From Mogibacterium sp. (lineage in GTDB: Bacteria; Bacillota; Clostridia; Peptostreptococcales; Anaerovoracaceae): a DNA stretch of 64,000 bases. Both the position numbers and the translations under genes were made by a program. Under the pieces are notes generated by a model. The model was not told where the DNA came from and did no database searches. It saw nothing but the letters and a program-made list of their open reading frames with translations. Below, piece after piece: positions 59,332-64,000 of the stretch. Position 1 is the stretch's first letter, and each line of letters opens with the position of its first letter. Location: positions 62,001 through 126,000 of the forward strand of contig JAFRCS010000015.1 in NCBI GenBank assembly GCA_017404265.1. The letters run 5' to 3'.

Positions 59332-60460
59332 ACTCGGTCAAAACTGATGCGCAAAGTACAGGTACTGCTGTCTCTGTGTAGTGAGGATCGACGCAGAATT
59401 CATGGTCATGCCAAGGCGCGCACTTTTTGCCCGGTGTACCGCTTCCTACCCAATAGAAGAACGACGGTACGACTTCTCCGTACAGCGCGAAATCCTCTGA
59501 CGCCAGGCATGGATCGACATCCACGACATGTTCTGATCCGGCTGCCATTTCAGCAGCACGGTGCGCTATATCGCAGAGCTCCTCAGGATTGTCCACTGCC
59601 GGTACGACATCGATCACCTCTATGCCGCATTTACACTCATATGCAGCGGCGATGTTCTCCGCCAACCCTCTCAGTCTCTTGTCCATACGCACATGGGTGT
59701 CATGATCAAAAGATCTGAAATATCCGGTTATGACTGCGTCACGCGGAACCGGTATGTCCGGGCCGCCGGCGACCAGGCTGTTGACAGTGCATATGACGGG
59801 CTCAAACGGATCGACGTTTTTGCTCATGACTGTCTGCAGGCTCATAACAAATGTTGCGGCAGCCACTATAGGATCTATGCACTTGTGAGGCGTAGAGCCA
59901 TGCCCTGTTACACCAGTATAAGTTATGGTATAGATGCTCTTCTCTGACATCAGAGGTCCCTTGTGTACTACCACGTCGCCGCAGTCTACCTCAGGCCTGT
60001 TGTGTATGCCAAACATGCGGACAGGCTTCTGCGGGGCTTTATCAAAAAGGCCATGTTTCAGCATTGCCTCCGCTCCGCGTGTCCCCTCCTCTGCCGGCTG
60101 GAACACAAAGAGAACGTTATATGGCAGGTTGGCCTTTGCTCCGCACAGATAATGCATGGCCCCAAGCAATGATGCCGTATGCGCGTCATGACCGCACAGA
60201 TGCCTTGGGCCGTCCTCCGTCGGGAGTGCGTCGATGTCTGCTCTAAGAGCTACTGTCTCTGCCCTTCCGGCATCAAGCCAGTATACCGCGCCTGTTTCCA
60301 TGCCGATATCTATCAGCTCGACCGGATAGTCCGAGCAGGCATTTTTGATGTACTCTGTTGTTTTGAATTCCGAGAGCGCTTTTTCAGGCATCTCGTGAAG
60401 GACCTTGCGGTGTTTTTCCGCAAGGTCCACTGATTGTTTTATTAACTCTTTATCAAACAT
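59330..60460 (-). CDS. M20 family amidohydrolase (M20D type)
   Basis: 376 residues. Metal-site blocks are CGHDAHTASLLG, FQPAEEGTRGAE and the later VTGHGSTPH; the His after ASEDF lies in CAPWHDHEF. Members hydrolyse N-acyl amino acids, indole-acetyl conjugates or similar amides. It starts one base after adenine deaminase, so it is operonic with purine uptake, but its substrate in that setting is not clear. Different from YgeY, the other M20 protein of the island. Confidence 0.85.
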   Translation of the reverse strand: MFDKELIKQSVDLAEKHRKVLHEMPEKALSEFKTTEYIKNACSDYPVELIDIGMETGAVYWLDAGRAETVALRADIDALPTEDGPRHLCGHDAHTASLLGAMHYLCGAKANLPYNVLFVFQPAEEGTRGAEAMLKHGLFDKAPQKPVRMFGIHNRPEVDCGDVVVHKGPLMSEKSIYTITYTGVTGHGSTPHKCIDPIVAAATFVMSLQTVMSKNVDPFEPVICTVNSLVAGGPDIPVPRDAVITGYFRSFDHDTHVRMDKRLRGLAENIAAAYECKCGIEVIDVVPAVDNPEELCDIAHRAAEMAAGSEHVVDVDPCLASEDFALYGEVVPSFFYWVGSGTPGKKCAPWHDHEFCVDPHYTETAVPVLCASVLTE

Positions 60461-60461
60461 T

Positions 60462-62168
60462 TTACTTTATGAATCCGGATCCTTTCGCCGATACTCTGTA
60501 AAGCCCCCTCGGTGTCACGCGAAGCTCAGGAATTACCGTAAGAGCCATGAATGACAGTGTTATGAACGGGTCGAAGTCCTGTGAGACTCCCATCTCATAT
60601 GCCTTGTCCTTCATGACCTTGAGCTTATCGTTGACCTCCTCGAAGTGAACGTCTGTCATCAGTCCCATGATAGGCAGAGGCAGCGTATCAAAGACCTTGC
60701 CGTTTTCCACAACAGTGTATCCACCCTGTACGCGCGCTATCTCGTTTACGGCTATAGCGATATCTTCATCGTTGTCGCCTATTACTATGATGTTGTGCGA
60801 GTCGTGCGAAACGGATGAAGCAATGGCTCCCCCCTTTATGCCGTATCCCTTGGCAACGGCTATTCCGATCTTACCGCTGTTCTGATGTCTCTCAACAGCA
60901 GCGATCTTGAGATATCCGTCATGTGGAACGAAATTGTCGGTCTTTTGGAAGTGCTCTGTTATATCGCTGGTAACGATCTGCTTAGGCTCCATCCCGATGA
61001 CATGTGTAGTCTTCGATCTGATTGCGAGCGTAAAGTCGGAAGCGCTAACCTTGCTGATATTCACCGTATGTTTGAGATGCGGAGGGCACTTTTTCACTTT
61101 AACAGGAGCATCCCTGTCGATGCGTTTGCCCTTGAAGTATACGTCAAGAACGTTGAAGTCCTTCATGTTGTCGAATATGACAAAGTCCGCCTGATATCCC
61201 GGAGCGATGGCTCCAACCGTCTTGAGACCATAGCATTTAGCGGTATTGATGGTAGCCATCTTGATGGCCTTGAACGGATCGAGTCCCAGCTGTACTGCTC
61301 TTCTGACGTTGTAGACGATATGGCCTTCTCTGAGGATATCTTCAATGTGCTTATCATCTGTGCAGAAACTGAAGTGTTCCGTGTCGATTCCGGTCCTTAC
61401 GATACCGCTGATGATGTCATCCACATTATGGGCTGCTGAGCCTTCACGGACATGTACATGTATGCCTCTTCTGGCTTCTTCCAGAGCATACTCAAATGAT
61501 GAAGCCTCGTGGTCTGTATCAACGCCGGCCAGCTTGTAAGCTGAGAGCTTTCTGTTAGGCAGGAAAGGCGCGTGTCCGTCTATCGTCTGGTGATCAAAAA
61601 GCGCAAACTTTGCGAACATCCTCGGATCACCGTCGATGACAGCATCGTCGTCCATTACCTCTCCAAGGCCCAGTATGCGCTCGTTGCCTACGAACGGGTA
61701 CATGTCGTTTGCAGCAAACATGCAGCCGTTATCATCGATGTTGGTGGCAGGCACGCATGAAGGCATCATGACAAATACATTCGCGTTTGACTTTTCAGTC
61801 TGATCGAGAATGTACCTGATGCCGTCTGCTCCGGATACATTGCATGCCTCATGAGGGTCCACAATGAATGTAGTGGTGCCGAATGACGCTGCTGTCGCGA
61901 CAAGTTCTGCCGGAGCGACCATAGTCGATTCAAGGTGCAGGTGGGCATCTATGAATCCCGGAGCAATGCACGCGCCGTTGAGATCTACCTCTTTTTTTCC
62001 TTGAATAGATCTTGAAACACCTATGATGATGCCGTCCTTAACGCCGATATTGCCTTCTACAACTTCGCCGGTGAATACGTCGACAATACTGCAGTTTTTG
62101 AAAATGAGGTCGGCCTTGACCTTTCCCAGCGCAGCCGGTGCCAGTTTCTTATATGTTTCGTATTTCAA
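60462..62168 (-). CDS. ade: adenine deaminase (AdeC type)
   Basis: 568 residues, normal for this class. APGFIDAHLHLESTM, FIVDPHEACNV and SSVSHDSHNI are the metal and active-site blocks. It converts adenine to hypoxanthine plus NH3, feeding xanthine dehydrogenases. AAAGGAG lies before the ATG. It follows the two ABC permease genes by 70 bases with a hairpin between, and the M20 gene follows at once. Confidence 0.94.
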   Translation of the reverse strand: MKYETYKKLAPAALGKVKADLIFKNCSIVDVFTGEVVEGNIGVKDGIIIGVSRSIQGKKEVDLNGACIAPGFIDAHLHLESTMVAPAELVATAASFGTTTFIVDPHEACNVSGADGIRYILDQTEKSNANVFVMMPSCVPATNIDDNGCMFAANDMYPFVGNERILGLGEVMDDDAVIDGDPRMFAKFALFDHQTIDGHAPFLPNRKLSAYKLAGVDTDHEASSFEYALEEARRGIHVHVREGSAAHNVDDIISGIVRTGIDTEHFSFCTDDKHIEDILREGHIVYNVRRAVQLGLDPFKAIKMATINTAKCYGLKTVGAIAPGYQADFVIFDNMKDFNVLDVYFKGKRIDRDAPVKVKKCPPHLKHTVNISKVSASDFTLAIRSKTTHVIGMEPKQIVTSDITEHFQKTDNFVPHDGYLKIAAVERHQNSGKIGIAVAKGYGIKGGAIASSVSHDSHNIIVIGDNDEDIAIAVNEIARVQGGYTVVENGKVFDTLPLPIMGLMTDVHFEEVNDKLKVMKDKAYEMGVSQDFDPFITLSFMALTVIPELRVTPRGLYRVSAKGSGFIK

Positions 62169-62194
62169 GGTATTCTCCTTTCAGCGTATGAAAT

Positions 62195-62216
62195 GAAAGG
62201 CGCTTGCGCGCCTTTC
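62195..62216. other. intercistronic hairpin between ABC permease and ade
   Basis: GAAAGGCGC (62195-62203)/GCGCCTTTC (62208-62216), nine-base stem with loop TTGC. The T-run GTTTTTTAT is on the + strand side; on the minus strand the hairpin is followed only by ATTTCAT, so it is a weak terminator for the permease transcript and may rather adjust expression or processing. Confidence 0.5.
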
Positions 62217-62238
62217 GTTTTTTATCACCATTAAATAT

Positions 62239-63225
62239 CTACCGGTCTTCTCTGAAGTACGGAAGTCCGAGTGCTTCAGGAGGCTGGTTCTCGTGCTTGT
62301 TCCTCAGGCTGATAGCTATGAGCATGATGATCGTAACAAGGTACGGAAGCATCTTGTAGATCTCTTTCATAGCGAAGTTGGTTCCTGTAGGTATGTACAG
62401 ATACAGGATGTACAGTCCGCCAAAGAGGATTGATTCCCAGATAGCCCAGTTCGGACGCCATATCGAGAATATTACGAGTGCGATAGCGAGCCATCCGCGG
62501 TCTCCGAATGCGTCGTTCGACCATACGCCGTTGGCGTAGTCCAAAACGTAGAACAGTCCGCCGATTCCCGCGATCATACAGCCTATGCAGATCGAGAAGT
62601 ACTTATATCTGTTGATATTGATACCTGCGGCGTCAGCCGTGGCAGGGTTCTCTCCGACAGCTCTCAGCTCGAGTCCCGTACGGGTCTTGTTCAGCATGTA
62701 TGCGGTGAAAATTGCTATGATGATCGCCACATATGTCATGAAGCTGTAAGAGAACAGCAGCTCGCCTATGGCTCCGGCCTTGCCGGCAAACGGCAGCGTA
62801 GTCTTGAAGGCCTTGCTTGTTGCGGACAGTGTGATCGAAGGAACTTCTGCTCCTGTCAGCTTGATGATGGAACCGCCGAAGAAGTTGCCGAAACCTACTC
62901 CGAAGGTCGTCATCGCCAGTCCTGTTACGTTCTGATTGGCTCTGAGAGTTACCGTCAGGAAACAGAATATGAGTCCCATCATCAGCGCTCCCAGCATACA
63001 TGTGATGATCGGTATTATCACGCCTATCACAGGATTGAACGTACCGCCTGAATTCTCATACATGAACGATCCGATTACACCGCTTATGGCTCCGACGTAC
63101 ATTACGCCCGGAATACCGAGGTTAAGGCTGCCGGATTTCTCGTTGAGCGTCTCTCCGACGCAGCCGAGAAGCAGAGGTATGCTCTGCACGATGGCTCTCG
63201 GCAGAAATGTTACTAAACTAAACAT
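62239..63225 (-). CDS. nucleoside-type ABC transporter permease (YufQ/NupQ-like)
   Basis: 328 residues with 8-9 membrane segments. SIPLLLGCVGETLNEKSGSLNLGIPG at the front and GLELRAVGENPATADAAGIN in the middle are typical of BPD_transp_2 permeases for simple sugars and nucleosides. It overlaps the upstream permease by 8 bases, so the two form a heterodimeric channel. Context with adenine deaminase suggests nucleoside or purine base uptake. The ATPase and binding lipoprotein genes are expected beyond the window end. Confidence 0.88.
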   Translation of the reverse strand: MFSLVTFLPRAIVQSIPLLLGCVGETLNEKSGSLNLGIPGVMYVGAISGVIGSFMYENSGGTFNPVIGVIIPIITCMLGALMMGLIFCFLTVTLRANQNVTGLAMTTFGVGFGNFFGGSIIKLTGAEVPSITLSATSKAFKTTLPFAGKAGAIGELLFSYSFMTYVAIIIAIFTAYMLNKTRTGLELRAVGENPATADAAGININRYKYFSICIGCMIAGIGGLFYVLDYANGVWSNDAFGDRGWLAIALVIFSIWRPNWAIWESILFGGLYILYLYIPTGTNFAMKEIYKMLPYLVTIIMLIAISLRNKHENQPPEALGLPYFREDR

Positions 63226-64000
63226 CTGCAGCCTCCTTTCTGTGCGACTTGCGGAAGTGTATCTGATAGTTGATGAAGAATTCGCTTCCTATAACGAAGA
63301 ACAGGATTATGCCCGTGAGTATGTCTCCGTATGATCTGTTGAGTCCGAATGCCATCGATATCTCGCTTCCGCCCTTGGCCATGAACACCATCAGAAGTCC
63401 TGACAGTATCATTCCGATAGGATTGAAATGCGCCAGCCATGCGACCATGACGCCAAGGAAGCCTTTGCCGCCTTCTATAGTCGTTGTCATGGTATGGTCG
63501 GTACCCGCAACCAGCAGCCAGCCTGTCAGGCCGCAGATGAGTCCGCAAAGGACCAGAGTACGTATTATGACCTTGCTGACATTGATCCCGACGTATCTGG
63601 CCGTGTTCTCGCTCTCGCCTACTACAGAAAGCTCATAGCCGTGTTTGGTGTATTTCAGATAGATGTACATGAAGATGGTCACGATCACGGATACGATAAC
63701 GATCAGCATGTACGGATTATTTGCCAGCGTAGGCAGCCATCCTATGTGGGTAGTCTGGTTGATTACACCGATCTTACCCGCGCCTTTCGGATTCTCCCAT
63801 ATGATGATGAAGTATGCGACTATTTGGGTCGCCACGTAGTTCATCATAAGTGTGAACAGAGTCTCGTTGGTGTTCCATTTAGCTCTGCAGAAAGCCGGGA
63901 TAAACGCCCAAAGCGCGCCGGCAGCAAGCGCTGCGATGAATGAGAGACATATTATTGCTGCACTCGGCAGTTTGCCCGTCATCGTGATCATCACCGCGGT
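63218..64000 (-). CDS. nucleoside-type ABC transporter permease (YufP/NupP-like), 5' part cut by the window
   Basis: At least 260 residues; the frame is open to the window edge (codons for Thr-Ala precede the first GTG). Typical members are about 350 residues, so some 90 are missing. It carries ALAAGALWAFIPAFCRAKWN and LSVVGESENTARYVGIN, matching YufP-type permeases. At least six membrane segments remain. Partner of the next gene, with which it overlaps by 8 bases. The GTG at 63994 is not taken as a real start. Confidence 0.85.
   Translation of the reverse strand, partial: TAVMITMTGKLPSAAIICLSFIAALAAGALWAFIPAFCRAKWNTNETLFTLMMNYVATQIVAYFIIIWENPKGAGKIGVINQTTHIGWLPTLANNPYMLIVIVSVIVTIFMYIYLKYTKHGYELSVVGESENTARYVGINVSKVIIRTLVLCGLICGLTGWLLVAGTDHTMTTTIEGGKGFLGVMVAWLAHFNPIGMILSGLLMVFMAKGGSEISMAFGLNRSYGDILTGIILFFVIGSEFFINYQIHFRKSHRKEAADV

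Overview
The window reads as part of the chromosome of a strictly anaerobic, low-to-mid GC Bacillota (class Clostridia), probably a purine-fermenting gut-type bacterium. Evidence: a perfect CIRCE element at clpB, QueT, YitT and SpoVK-like proteins, U32 peptidase with the long C-terminal extension, strong AAGGAGG ribosome sites, and a large selenium-dependent molybdenum hydroxylase (SDMH) / purine catabolism island with ferredoxins. I cannot name genus or species. No rRNA, tRNA, CRISPR array, insertion sequence or prophage gene was seen.

Left part (1-28 kb), mostly housekeeping and small operons: an enoate-reductase-type flavoenzyme; a candidate structured RNA (2401-2591) behind its own -10 box; a DUF4015 glycoside-hydrolase-like membrane protein; an alpha-galactosidase/GPH symporter pair; queT; hydroxypyruvate reductase plus glycerate kinase; an 11-residue-repeat helical protein; a STAS protein and a STAS-kinase-HATPase fusion; a U32 protease; birA; an operon-like run MFS transporter - RidA - 8-oxoguanine deaminase-like hydrolase; clpB; yitT; a CbbX/SpoVK-type AAA protein; and a D-Ala-D-Ala ligase / Mur ligase / alpha-beta hydrolase set.

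Right part (28-64 kb) is one functional island. xpt and ygeY; a YheO-type regulator; carbamate kinase (yqeA) and ygeW; then a long same-strand run headed by a MerR-type regulator: xdhA, xdhB, xdhC, ygfM, xdhD, ssnA, ygfK, yqeB, polyferredoxin, a fused selenium-dependent xanthine dehydrogenase and hyuA. Upstream lie an NCS2 purine permease, a divergently transcribed yqeC-mocA fusion, an XdhC-family maturation factor, modC-modB-modA, a MoeA-like molybdopterin protein, an M20 amidohydrolase, adenine deaminase and two nucleoside-type ABC permeases (the last cut by the window edge).

Working model (inference from family knowledge): purines or nucleosides enter by the NCS2 and ABC systems; adenine is deaminated to hypoxanthine, which the Mo/Se hydroxylases oxidise with electrons passing to Fe-S proteins such as YgfK and the polyferredoxin; ring-opening products are processed by HyuA, SsnA, YgeY and YgeW; carbamoyl phosphate is turned into ATP by YqeA; Xpt salvages xanthine. 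ModABC, the MoeA-like protein, MocA, YqeB/YqeC and the XdhC-like factor supply and mature the molybdenum cofactor and its selenium ligand. ygeX (diaminopropionate ammonia-lyase), common in such islands, is not in the window. AT-rich dyads and repeats with a shared CTAAAA..TTTT core recur in several regulatory gaps of the island and could be operators.
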